Assembly (NCBI GenBank): GCA_029931535.1
Contig: JAQPZY010001659.1
Span: forward strand, 5,834,001 to 5,898,000
DNA from: Margaritifera margaritifera
Lineage: Eukaryota > Mollusca > Bivalvia > Unionida > Margaritiferidae
Reading direction: 5' to 3'
Length of the DNA stretch: 64,000 bases
Positions 49,320-60,467 of this stretch are shown in pieces. A program made the position numbers and the translations under genes. The notes below the pieces were generated by a model. The model was not told where the DNA came from. It did no database searches and worked only from the letters and a program-made list of their open reading frames with translations. How positions within the stretch are numbered: position 1 is the first letter of the stretch; every line of letters starts with the position of its first letter.

Positions 49320-50110
49320 TCACTTCAGTGCAATTTTGAGAATTGCTTTTCGATCATCTTCCTCGACGTCAAACAGCACTCTTTCCTTTCCAACACAGCT
49401 GGTAGATCTGCCATAAATTCTGTCATTAAACGACCAGACCACTGTGATGTTGCTGTGCTTCCACAATTTATCCAGCAGTTGAATGTTCCCATCAGATAGA
49501 TCCTCTGTTATCTTCATCTTTGGGTTCCGGTTCTTCATTATCTTTTTCTTCTTCATTATCGTATCTATCATAGCTTTACTTCTTAATTTCACGATAATGG
49601 GATTTTGGCACTGCTGCATCTTTGTTTTTCCTGAGCAATCTATGTGCAATATCTATTGTCGTCAGCGGAAATCTGGATATTTAATGCCTCAGCGATTACA
49701 CCTGTAACCACTTGTGGAGTATTCCCTCCGTTTTTCTCGTCAATACCCAAAACTTTTATGTTGTTTCTGGGAGATTATTGTTCATTCCTGCTGGCATGTT
49801 TTAAGGCAAATAGGACTTTACTTTGAAGACTTTTGTTTTCCTCAGATAGATTGAAAATCTTCTTTAACTTTTGCGTGGATTTCCAGATTCGTACACTGAC
49901 TCTCAAGATCTAGAATACAACCATAGATCTGCTCTGACATCTTTTGCACACGGTTCGTAACTTCTCCTTCGATTAAACTTTTGAAGTCGTTCATGACTGA
50001 CTCCATAAACTTCGAAAGGTTCTCATTCACTGATTCACGTAGTTTGTCTTGCATAGACTCGAAGAGCGCTTCGGATGGAAGATTCTCAAGGCGCGTTTTC
50101 ACATCGTCTA
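49320..50110 (-). mobile_element. probable ORF1 remnant of the L1-like LINE
   Basis: Two open pieces on the - strand. 50102-49842 starts MKTRLENLPSEALFESMQ and is rich in heptad-like E/L/K (coiled-coil-like), with VTNRVQKMSEQIYG. 49560-49320 has KMKITEDLSDGNIQLLDK, NITVVWSFNDRIYGRS and GKERVLFD, resembling the C-terminal RNA-binding region of LINE ORF1 proteins. This order (coiled coil, then nucleic-acid binding) and the position upstream of the ORF2 remnant support ORF1. The 1.2 kb in between (48120-49320) has only microsatellites, so some sequence was lost or inserted. Confidence 0.5.
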
Positions 50111-50569
50111 GATGTTATTTTGGACATCTTAAGTCCAGGCATTTGTTGACTAATTGCGTCCTTGTTTCCTAACTTAATTTTCTGCAGTATAACGGCTGGT
50201 CAGCGCTTTAGGTAGGTATGCCTATTGCGGATAATTGCGAGTGTACTTGCAGAGATATTTGCAACGATGCAGAAATGACATATTCTCTATTTGCAAACCG
50301 AACATAGTATGCAGCTTCAAAAACTTTGCCTACTTAACAAATCATAGACAACACTGCATTAAATTCCGAGCTGAATTTATAGAACTATTTCATTACTTTG
50401 TTTCGTGCTGCATCGAGCAACACGATTAACTCGAGAAAGACATGACCGGAAGTCGATAAACATCTCTTAATAGCTTTCCATTTCAATAAAATTGCATTTT
50501 TCCTTTAATATCAATACAGTATCAATATAATATCAATACAGTGCAATTTGAAGCCAACGGTACTCACAC

Positions 50570-50705
50570 CTTCGTTATTCCTCGGAAGAACATTCAACAT
50601 GACAATAGTTCTAATGCCGAAGTCGTAGACCAGTCTCTAGAAGTCAATCACCGTATCTTCCATCGGCATCTGAGTTACGAATAATCCATCTTTCTGTCGA
50701 TGGCT
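50570..50705 (-). pseudogene. RPTP D2-like domain exon with a stop codon
   Basis: A 136-bp exon (acceptor ACTTATAG, donor GTGTGAG) reading SHRQKDGLFVTQMPMEDTVI, DF, a TAG at 50637-50639, then RLVYDFGIRTIVMLNVLPR. This is the highly conserved region following the substrate-recognition loop of phosphatase domains, where DFWR is nearly invariant. The TAG sits where Trp is expected and differs from TGG by one base. Splice sites look intact. The exon shows a receptor-type phosphatase; the stop argues for a pseudogene or an assembly error. Confidence 0.8.
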
Positions 50706-51557
50706 CTATAAGTAGTAATAATTAATTTGTATGTCTTTGAATATAAATTTAACGTCAAAATTGGAAAATGACATCTCCAGCAACATGCTGGCCAAATAAT
50801 AATCCGACCAGAGATCATACACGTTGAGCTTGCGCTTGAACTTCGGATTTGCAAAGAGTTTGCTTTTGTTGCGTTATTTAAATTGATTCAGAATAAAAAC
50901 TCGTACAAAGACACATACTCTTTTAAGTTGCATAATCTCACAGTCAGACATTTCTAATCGATTTATAATCGTTTGAGTCGAGACCCCAGTGTAACAATAT
51001 GACCAAGACAATAAGATAAGTGACCAAAGGGTGATCGATGGACATACATGGAATTATAAACTACTACTTCGTGAAATATATTTTCAACTGCTACAATAAA
51101 CGAATACACGTTATATTTGGATGTCACCTTGTTTGAAACTGGTGATACTGGCCCAGTATATTTCACTTGATTTTAATTTGAAAACATTTATTCTATCCAT
51201 CGAAGAAAGGTACGGTTTGTTCTTAGAACAAAAATGAAAACTTTTATGCAAGAAACATTTCTTCATGTGAAACCGAAAGAGTTATTGCTCATAGTCTCGA
51301 GTTGCCATGGAAAATGGTATAACAAATATCCAAACCTACTTGAAGTTTAACGGCATTTATGTAATCAGTCCTTCCTTCTACCAAGGACAAATTAGGCCTG
51401 TATCCATCAGCTGGAATGGAAATTGGAAATTATTTGTAGCGATTTGTCTACGGTTTATTCTTTCAATAAAATTTTCTGAGTGTTTCTACATGTCATGAAC
51501 ATGCTGTTCCTGCTTCTATATGGAGCTGCTTGCATTTTCGATCAGATGAGAAACAAT

Positions 51558-51730
51558 TTAGGTTCTAATAATGGCTATTAAGTACACAGTTGACACGATA
51601 TAGCTGAGTGCAATAACTAGTTGTAATATGGCTATTAAGTACATATTTGACACTCTACAGCGGAGTCCGATAACTAGTTGTAATATATGACCATTAAGTA
51701 CATATTTGACGCTATGAAAAGTAGTTGTAA
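51558..51730. repeat. tandem repeat, 3 units of ~60 bp
   Basis: Units share GGCTATTAAGTACA, GTTGACAC/TTTGACAC and GATAACTAGTTGTAATAT. Confidence 0.8.
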
Positions 51731-51763
51731 GTGGAAGTTTTTTTAGCACCATAATGTATATAC

Positions 51764-51926
51764 CGGAAAGAATGTTGCCGTCTCGATTGTTGTGTTTATT
51801 GACTTCAAGCTTGGAAGTACGCTGAGGATTATTTGTGCTGGATTCCTTCTTAGCCTTTTTCTCTTCCTCTTCGCCATCCGTGTCGTTGTCCTCTTGAGGA
51901 TGATTGATCGCTCTGTTACTCTCGTT
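51764..51926 (-). pseudogene. possible acidic exon of the RPTP remnant
   Basis: On the - strand a frame encodes INHPQEDNDTDGEEEEKKAK and then KESSTNNPQRTSKLEV, with a donor-like GTATAT at its end and an AG-rich start. Codon content is unlike the AT-rich flanks. It lies upstream of the phosphatase exons on the same strand and could be part of the linker before the domain, but the only good acceptor (51936-51937) would place a stop nearby. Weakly supported. Confidence 0.3.
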
Positions 51927-52437
51927 TTAAAGTTTCTATAAAATATAAACAATAATAATATATAATGGTGAATTTACTAAATATAAGCGCATATGATTAA
52001 ATACGTGTATTTAATATTTCACAGTACGATTTCTATGTTTCTTTGAATTTCATTCTCTTAATCCTGCTTATAATTAAACCATATTATTATCCTTATATTA
52101 CGAGAAGAGCAAATACCAATAAACAGTCTTTTGCATATATGTCATATAATATATTAGATATGCGTGTATTGAAGCTGTAATTCTATAAAGAGAACAGCAC
52201 ATATATTTAAAGACCACAGACATAAGCTGTTGATGATTTCCATTGTTTTTCTGGAAGAATCACTCCGAGTTTCCTATGTCTTAATATTCGCCTTGCATGA
52301 CTTGTTTATTTCTGTGGAAATTTTTGAAGCAGAGCAGAGCAGTATGCAGAAATTACGAATGAGCGCAGAGGACGAGTGGGTTCCTTGCTGTTAGACACGA
52401 GTGAATTATTAGACACGATCGCTATGCAACATGCTTC

Positions 52438-52485
52438 TATGTATGTATGTATGTATGTATGTATGTATGTATGTATGTATGTATG

Positions 52486-52514
<29 letters not shown>
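52438..52514. repeat. (GTAT)n microsatellite
   Basis: About 19 units. Confidence 0.97.
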
Positions 52515-52516
<2 letters not shown>

Positions 52517-52614
52517 TGTATCTATCTATCTATGTGTGTCTGTGTGTGACGACTAAAAATAGTTTGCATTTCTTTGTTTAATGGTCAACATTAACAGAAT
52601 CATTCATATGCATC

Positions 52615-52731
52615 GGTGTAGGATAGGAATATTCCACCCGAGGGTCAGAATTTTGCGTCAAACAGGCGGCTTTGCTGAGTGTCTGACGCAAAATTTTAAT
52701 CCCGAGGGTGGAATTTTCCTATCATACACTG
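52615..52731. repeat. inverted-repeat (hairpin) element, arms ~48 bp
   Basis: The left arm runs GGATAGGAATATTCCACCC ... AATTTTGCGTCA; the right arm complemented runs GATAGGAAAATTCCACCC ... AATTTTGCGTCA. The loop is about 20 bases. A foldback MITE is likely; flanks show no clear duplication. Confidence 0.85.
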
Positions 52732-54607
52732 AAACATAACAAAGTATTCTTTTTCTCACATTCCTAAACGAAAAATGAGGATCGAAGTCAAAATGGCGCA
52801 ATGTAAATACTGATATAACTTTCAAACAGCAAAACATTCATTGAAAATCTCCATACCTTAAGATATAGCGTAGAAAGTTAGGTTTGCACTGAATAACTCA
52901 GTGTAAACTTTAAATGATATTTAAACACATTGTAGCTTTCAAAGAATAGTCGTTGAAACGTATATGGTAATAGCAATACACAGCGTCCGAAATGTGTACT
53001 GCAGATAGCTTGCGCAATGATACAATGTGAAAAGATCAAATAATAAAGTCCACTTTTATCTATCAGATTAATCGAGACAACAAAAAAAAAAATAATAAAA
53101 AGGTCCCCAATTCAGCTTTGATCTAGAACTGATTTACTCTTATATAAATAATAATGAGAATATGAATTTAGCAAAATAACAATTACAACATCGGCTTTTC
53201 AAACTTAAAACATTGGAATGAAGAAGCCGTAAGTGTAGCTAGGTCGATCAAAGCGAAATGACCTGTTTGCTGGACACTTAACATCAACCACTGCTCGTTT
53301 TAGTACGTGAATGTGTTGCAGTTAATGTTTATCTTGATTACTGTGAAAGAACATTAAAGTGATGATGGAAATCGGGAAGTTTTTTTCCACTTTATGTGCA
53401 TTATGTTTGCAGTAGAAGGTCAAAATAGTCCACGAGTCAGGATACAGGTCACGTGTGAGATAGGATAAGGCTATCCTGCAGTGGTGTTCAACACTGGAAA
53501 ACACGATCATACACATATAGTAATGCGAGAAAGTAGATTCCACGCCTATCGAGTGAATAAACGGCTCCGACTGTACTGAGTAACGAAGCCCCATAAGTGA
53601 TCCATGACATCTTATGAATAAAACGTCAAAATGCACGTATCGTGACGTCATATGATACACCTTTACCATTGGTAAGACGGCGTTAGTTAGCCCCTCTCAT
53701 ATTTTAAGCAAGTTTCCTGATGGAAATTGTTGATCCACAACAGCCGTCGTGATGCTGATAATTTATATATGAATTAGCTTCAGTAATTTAACGAGTGAGA
53801 AATAACGTTGAGAAATGTTCAAGTAAATTGGTCTTATGTATAGAATAATGACTATTAAGAAATAATAATATAAAACAATTCGAGTAAAATATCGGATGTC
53901 TCCATATAATAATAAAACCATTCGAGAAAAAAAGGATTTCAAGAACATGTGTGGAACTGAAACTACATCTCGATCTTACGAATCAGACAAATCTTTAATA
54001 GAAATAGGGTTATGCATAGTTGCTAAAGTCCCTACTTAGCTTCTTGAACCATTACAGTCTAGGGAATAATTACAGCCTTACAGTGGCAGGAACCAACGAC
54101 TGGTCTAAGTCCAGTATTGAAGGATTGCACTGCAATTATGATATTAATAATCATCACACTACACTATATAGAAACACAATCGTTTGTGTGTGTGTGTTAT
54201 CCCCTAGATTCACTCAATCAAACTGGAAAAGTTGCAGTAATGCCTGTCTTTTTTTAAAACATTTTCCGAATGATGATATACCTGACCACGATTGAAGACG
54301 ATTTGCTTTTGTGTCAGACCGACCGACATATGCATTTCAAAGAGATGATACTACTGCAGTGGATCGTTCTCTATTAAAGGATATTTAGCTAGAAAGGCGT
54401 GAGTGGTTTTGCATATTGTTTTCCTGTTCTGATAGTTAGAACATTGTAGAGGGACAATAATTGTTTCCCTCCATTAAAGATTCTCGTCTCCTTCAGTCCA
54501 CATGTTAATTTGATACACAATTCATGTGTCGTGATATTTTGTACAGTCTGTGTATACTATCATATGTAAAGGATGCACCAAGAACCTTGTAATGTAAACC
54601 CTGATGA

Positions 54608-56620
54608 ATAATAATGATAAAGTTCATAACATGTTTATGTATATCATTTTTATGTCAGTCACGTACTTATTAGTTGTTAATGTTACATGTATTATGTAAT
54701 TTGGGCCAGTGGCCTACATTACCTCAATACAGACTTAAACAAATATGGCTCAGTTGTGCATTTATAAATATCTTCAAATATTTGATTATTGATGTCTCCA
54801 GAATAATGATCATGACATATTTGACATATATCTTTGTTATCTAAACCATTAAACAATGCAAAATATCTAGTATTTCGCCAGATATCCTTTGGCATAATAC
54901 GACTGAGTTAAATAGATGCAGTTTGTGTTATTATTTCTAGATAATAAAAACTATTCGTTAATGTTGTTCATATTACTGTGGTTAGTTTTAATATCATAAA
55001 GCACATTCATTTTTTGTGTATCATGATCTAAATTTTTTTACTGAAATATCTTCTTCGGGAGGTTAGATATCTAGTACTTTTTTAGTTTCATCTTCTATTG
55101 TGTTTAGTTTAGTTTAAACATATTCTATTGCCAAGAAGATCACAAGTATGGATACAGGGCAAAAGGATTGGAAACAAGTTTTTTAACTTACAAGTTCCTC
55201 TCCATTTTAAACATAAATAATTCATTAATGAGCATGCAGGAAAGAGTTCTGGAAAAAGTCAATACAGGCGACGTACACACATATAATGCAGTGAGAGGGA
55301 TGAAAGAAGGATAAGAACGGAGGGATAGTGTTTGGTGTGGTCGGGTACGTACAATTTTAACTGTAGTCATAATGGAGGAAAAAGTAATAATATGTTTGTG
55401 AACCGTGTGTGTTAATAATACATTTTTGAATTTCTTTTTGTAGCAAAATGTTTGTTTCTGATGTGTAAAGTACGTTGCCAAAAAGTGTATCAGTATCAAT
55501 ATTTATATTCATTAATGATAATCTGCGAAAAAGCTAATTTCTTGCGTTATTAAATAGTCTGCATTAAAAAAGAAATGATTGACGTTTTCTATTGGAAATC
55601 CACAGGAGCAGGAAGGATTGGCGATAAGATTACGCCTAAAAAATCGTAATTCAGCGAACTGCATTTGTGTCTTAACCGGCTTAATAGCACTGAAGCTTGC
55701 CTACTACCAAATGCTAAATAACTTGGAGCAAAGTTTTGCGCTCACTAATGTCTTTTTTGAAGGTTAGTTTAGATGAACAATTTCTTGTTGATTGTGGCAG
55801 ACCGTTCGATGAATCGATAGGTGTTGGTATATACGACGCATTGAACAAAGATATTCTACATTGATATTGAATGATATTTTTCGAGTTTCTCAGATTATAA
55901 GGCACTGTGTCTCGTGAACAAGGTGGGAGTAAGTCGGTTATATAATCCGGAGCCTGACTGTTGATATTTTTATTGCGAGAGTAGGCCATCCAGTTTCAAA
56001 ATAAAGTGCTTCTCTGCTACAAAATTTAGGTTGTCCGGAAACTATTCTGGCTGCTTCAATCTGTAATTTTTCAAGTTTTTCAAATTCTCAGCTAGTACAG
56101 GAAGACCATATTTCCGATGCATAATCCAGAATTTTGACGAATGTACGTTAAATAAATTATGTTTTGATAATGCATATTTAAACTTCCTCAGTTGTCCAAT
56201 TTGCATAGATACAGAATTAATTATAGATTCAATATGGTTGCTCGAAGAGCCATTGGATGATAAAATAATTCCTAAATGTCGATGTGATGTAACAAAACGA
56301 ATCTTTTCACCCGAAAATTCAAGATCTGGTATGTATTCCAGCTCTCTTTTGGTGAAAAGGACGCACTCTGTTTTGGATGGATTAAAATTAGCAGGCCAAA
56401 ATTTGCCCAATCCGATCATTTTTGAAGATCATTGTTTAAATACGCTTTGAATGACAAGTGGATCAGGCAATATACATTGTAAAGAGGAATCGTCTGCAAA
56501 TAACCTAATCTGTGAATTTAAACTTTAAGCTATATAATTAATGTATATAAGAAAAAGAAAAGGACTTAATACTGATCCCTGAGGTACTCCTGCAGTGAGT
56601 TGTCCAAGGTTTGAGAATTC
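54608..56620 (-). mobile_element. 5'-truncated CR1/Jockey-group LINE
   Basis: On the - strand it starts abruptly inside the reverse transcriptase: GQLTAGVPQGSVLSPFLFLI then LFADDSSL (about 56500), FNPSKTECVLFTKRELEY and RHLGIILSSN (56380-56260), then YGLPVLAENL, and the C-terminal QAPDYITDLLPPCSRDTVPY (about 55950) and PSCSCGF/IENVNHFFF (about 55600). Stops and frame changes are present. A 3' UTR with GTAGGCCACTGGCCC (about 54705) leads to a short ATTATTATT tail at about 54608. It cuts into the ATPase fragment at about 56620, so it inserted into the virus-like element. Confidence 0.85.
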
Positions 56621-56854
56621 ATGTTTCTATTGTGTTGTATAATTCTTCGAACATGGCATGGTTTTGTTGGTCATCATTGATAGTATATATGAGAAGTTCA
56701 TCATAATTAAAGTATTTAAGCGATAAATTAAGCAAAAAGTTGGATTTTCCTTTCCCTGTGCTTCCAACAATCATATAATGGCAATCAGGAAATAAGAAGT
56801 GATGCTTAGTATTTTTTTTTCTTTATTATCAACTTTAAAATTGACTATTTTCAT
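56621..56854 (-). pseudogene. FtsK/HerA-type packaging ATPase fragment (virus-like)
   Basis: On the - strand an ATG at 56854 starts KIVNFKVDNKE; after a frame change in an A9 run (about 56812-56820) it reads FLFPDCHYMIVGSTGKGKS (Walker A, GSTGKGKS), then NFLLNLSLKYFNYDELLIYT and ends AMFEELYNTIET. A Walker A closely following hydrophobic residues and followed by a (Y/F)D-x-L-x-I-Y strand is typical of the DNA-packaging ATPase of Polintons/Mavericks and adintoviruses. The gene is cut at about 56620 by a LINE; no Walker B part was found beyond it. It faces away from the polymerase remnant at 58260. Confidence 0.65.
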
Positions 56855-56872
56855 TTTATTATATATTTCATA

Positions 56873-57890
56873 GTGAGATATTGAAATATACCAATGGGAG
56901 AAATATGATATCACCACAGTGACGATACCACTTTTATCGCCACAGTGACGATATAACTTTTGGAACTACTTACTTTTCCCATTTAGAAAATATATCTGCC
57001 TTTATGCATGTTATTCAAATCTGTATTTCCATATTTATTCCGATTTCATTTTCTTCTTCTCCTTCTTCTTCGACTCCTCATCTGGTTGAACATATCTTAA
57101 AATGTGTCAAGACTATAGACCCTCTAGTATACATTTATCTAATCAATAAGAGGCGGCATAAAAATGCTTGAAAACGACCTCCGAGCAAAACAAAGTTAGG
57201 CTTCAGTTATTAATTTTAAAAAAAAATAGTTTTCCACATGCAAGTTATTAGTGACTGAACTTTCGGGACCTGTTGCTATTCGATATTCTGTGTTACCCAT
57301 ACAGTATCGCATACATGTTACACTCTATGATAAACGGACACATTTTTAGGAAACAACTCCAGATTAATTATAGTAATACAATTGTGTAAGTAGCGATTTT
57401 AACTCTCAACATAATCATAATCATGTTTCAAATGATGGAGAAATGAGCGTTGATTGCACACCGAAATTAAGTGACAGTCGAAATTTAGGTGCAGCGTCTG
57501 TTACCGAACTCAACTGCAAGCTTGCATAGGCTAAAAATTCACGTTTGAATGCAGAAATGAACAAAATGAAGAACCAAAATCCATACAATTAAACCCACAA
57601 TCATTACATTTGTTTGTTTAAAGATGTTACACTCTGAAATATGTTGGATGCGACCGCTATGTGTGTTTTCTACAGTACCTCCACCACAACAATGTTCACC
57701 GTATCAATCCGCGTCCACAAATGTGTTAACAAGAATAAAAATATTTTCATTTTCGTTTGAAAACAGTCAATAATTTAAAAAATATGCAATTTGAAGCATT
57801 ATATGTACAAGCTAAATTTTGTCCTAAAATTATTGTACAATTTTTGAACTTATTTTTATCGATGTAGTAATACAGTCATTAATCGCATTG
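56873..57890 (-). repeat. repeat X, copy 2 (uninterrupted)
   Basis: About 1 kb matching the complement of 34192-34474 plus 39219-39990, without the retrotransposon; the matching empty site is near 57608-57618. Its end next to the ATPase carries two copies of a 19-bp imperfect palindrome, TATCACCACAGTGACGATA (56909-56927) and TATCGCCACAGTGACGATA (56935-56953), 26 bases apart. It has no coding capacity. It sits exactly between two divergent virus-like genes, so it is either an element inserted there or part of that element's intergenic control region. Confidence 0.8.
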
Positions 57891-58673
57891 ACACAGGATT
57901 TAGACAAATATCCATGCAAATCGACGGTTGTTGCCTCAAAAAAAGTGGTGTTATCAGTATCGTTGATTTGTTAAATATAATTCCATATAATGTATACCTC
58001 TTCCTATATGCAGAATACAATCGCGTTAAATTTAATTATGTAATTCTGTAATGTTACTTGTTGTTATAATTAACATTTATAAAATTATGTTTCATTAGTT
58101 TGTAAAGCCAATAAAGATAATGAGGCAGAAATTTAAATTTTATTATTATACGAAATTTTAATTATTGTTGTTTTATGAAAAAAGCTAGTCCAATTATATA
58201 TTTCTTAAGGCAAAAAAAGGCTTAAAGAATTAAATATATTATATATAATAATAGAAAACTTCCAAGTATTAAATCTAGAACAATTAACAAAAGAAGAAGT
58301 AATAAATATTAATAAATCACAACAAGGAAAACGTCTACAAAATGCGTTATATATTACAACAACAGAACAATTAGCTAATACATGTACAGTTAATTATGAA
58401 ATTCGTCCATCAAAAGAACAGAATGATACAAACATATTCTTAGAAAAAATAAAATTGTTATACGTGATCTATTAAATAAAGAATTAAATGAATAAGGATC
58501 ACTAAAACACCAGCTAGTTATTAAAGTTCATTTTAATAAAGAGAATGGTGGTGAAAATGAGGCGCATATATCAATCCCAAAAGCTCGCTATTTTAAATGA
58601 TAGGTAGATTGATAATGCTTTACTTATAAGTTATTAACTGAAAAACAAATTCCTGAGTATTGTAAACAAAAAC

Positions 58674-58810
<137 letters not shown>

Positions 58811-59295
58811 CAACCATTCCTCAGATAGTCATTACCATCAGACCCAAAAGTACAAAATACAAAATCATTCATAAATGTGATCAATAAGGATAATCATTGT
58901 TTTGAAAGGTCTTTTTTTTATCATCAACATTACATCCTCAAAAAAACAACAACAAAAAATCCACAGAAAACAACGAAATACAGCCAGTAGTTTGATATAG
59001 ACCTAAAGTTCAATAAAACTAAATTTCCAGTCAAGATGAAGGATATTATTAAATTTGAAAAATTAAACAATCTACGTGTTAATGTTTATGGATATGATAA
59101 CGGTTTATAGTCATTATATATAAGTAAATGTGAAAATAAAAACGTAAAAACGATTAATGTATTATTGACATCAGAAGTAATTAAAGAAGAAACAAACTAC
59201 TACTATGTTTGGATCAAGAATATTTCCAGATAATTAAGGGAAGAGACAAAAATTGTTTGTCTTTATTTCCTAAATCTGTTTGGTAAAAAAAAGAT

Positions 59296-59535
59296 TTACT
59301 AGATAGTCACATCAAAAATGGTAAATTACTAGATAGTCACATCAAAAATGGTAAATTACTAGATAGTCACATCAAAAATGGTAAATTACTAGATAGTCAC
59401 ATCAAAAATGGTAAATTACTAGATAGTCACATCAAAAATGGTAAATTACTAGATAGTCACATCAAAAATGGCAAATTACTAGATAGTCACATCAAAAATG
59501 GTAAATTACTAGATAGTCACATCAAAAATGGTAAA
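59296..59535 (+). repeat. 30-bp minisatellite, 8 units, in frame within the polymerase remnant
   Basis: Exactly eight 30-bp units, identical except for one base (GGC for GGT, near 59471). The unit encodes the ten residues LLDSHIKNGK, with no stop in that frame across the whole array; a stop TGA follows at once. LL..H is what one expects of the second half of the zinc finger at this place in the polymerase family, so the array arose by amplification of that coding segment. Confidence 0.95.
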
Positions 59536-60431
59536 TGAAGCAGGTTAAAGAGTGACATGTCCTGATGAAGAGCATAATTTATTACACTTTAGAAATAATA
59601 TAAAACCAGATGCATGTTCCATTTGAAATATATGCTGATTTCGAAGCTCTTAACCAAAACTAAAAATAAATGGGGTTAACAGAAATAATTACAAAACATA
59701 TACCTTGCTCTTTTTGTGATAAGTAATGGTGATATAATGTGCATAAAAGTATAGAGATAAAAATGTTATTGAAAAGTTTATAAAAATCTTGAATATACAA
59801 CAGAATCTATCAATATGTTTTTCAAACAACCAGCAAAAATAATAATGATTGAAGAAGAAAAAAACAATATCAATCTGAAACACATTGTTACATATGTGAA
59901 AAGGAATTAAATAGTGATAAAGTAAGAGATCATTGCCATAGAAATGGAATATATCGTGACGCAGTACATAAAAATTTTAATTAAACTTTTAAAATTATAC
60001 CATATAAAAACAATCCTGTTATTTTCCATAATTTACGTGGGTATGACGGGCATCTTATTATGGATAAAAATGGCAAAAGCTTCAAATAAACAAATATCCC
60101 GCATAGCTAAGAATATGGAACAATGTATGACCTTTTCTATTAGACAGCTTAATTTCGCTGACAGTGTGCAATTTTTTATGGGTGGATTTGAGAAAATAAG
60201 TAAAGCTGTGAAGAATGATGATTTTAAGAAAACCAAAATGTTTGCAATAAAATAACAATTATGATGTTTCATTATTACGAAATAAAGGTATTTACTCATA
60301 TGAATATATAGACAGCTTTGAAAGATTTGATGAAACAAAGTTACCGGAGAATTGTATTTTATTCAACCCAAAGAAATGAAAAAATATCTGGTAAATTGGT
60401 TTGGGATACATTTGGCTGCAAAACTATTGAA

Positions 60432-60467
60432 GATTATTATGATTTATATGATTATTATGATTTATAT
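60432..60467 (+). repeat. 18-bp direct duplication within the polymerase remnant
   Basis: GATTATTATGATTTATAT occurs twice in a row, giving DYYDLYDYYDLY in the protein frame. The family normally has this segment once. Reading frame is kept. Confidence 0.9.

Larger units (their letters stand above)
51936..54607. other. non-coding stretch
   Basis: Holds a (GTAT)n microsatellite, a hairpin element at 52615-52731 and a CRE-like TGACGTCA at 53643-53650. No gene recognised; D1-domain exons of the RPTP were looked for on the - strand and not seen. Confidence 0.5.

Noticed and set aside
53643..53650. CRE-like TGACGTCA (also at 23417-23424)
   Set aside because: Two 8-base matches in 64 kb are close to chance, and no promoter or gene start is evident beside them.
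34192..57890. Repeat X copies as terminal inverted repeats of one 24-kb element
   Set aside because: The polymerase lies outside the pair, the copies are moderately diverged, and the interior contains host phosphatase exons.
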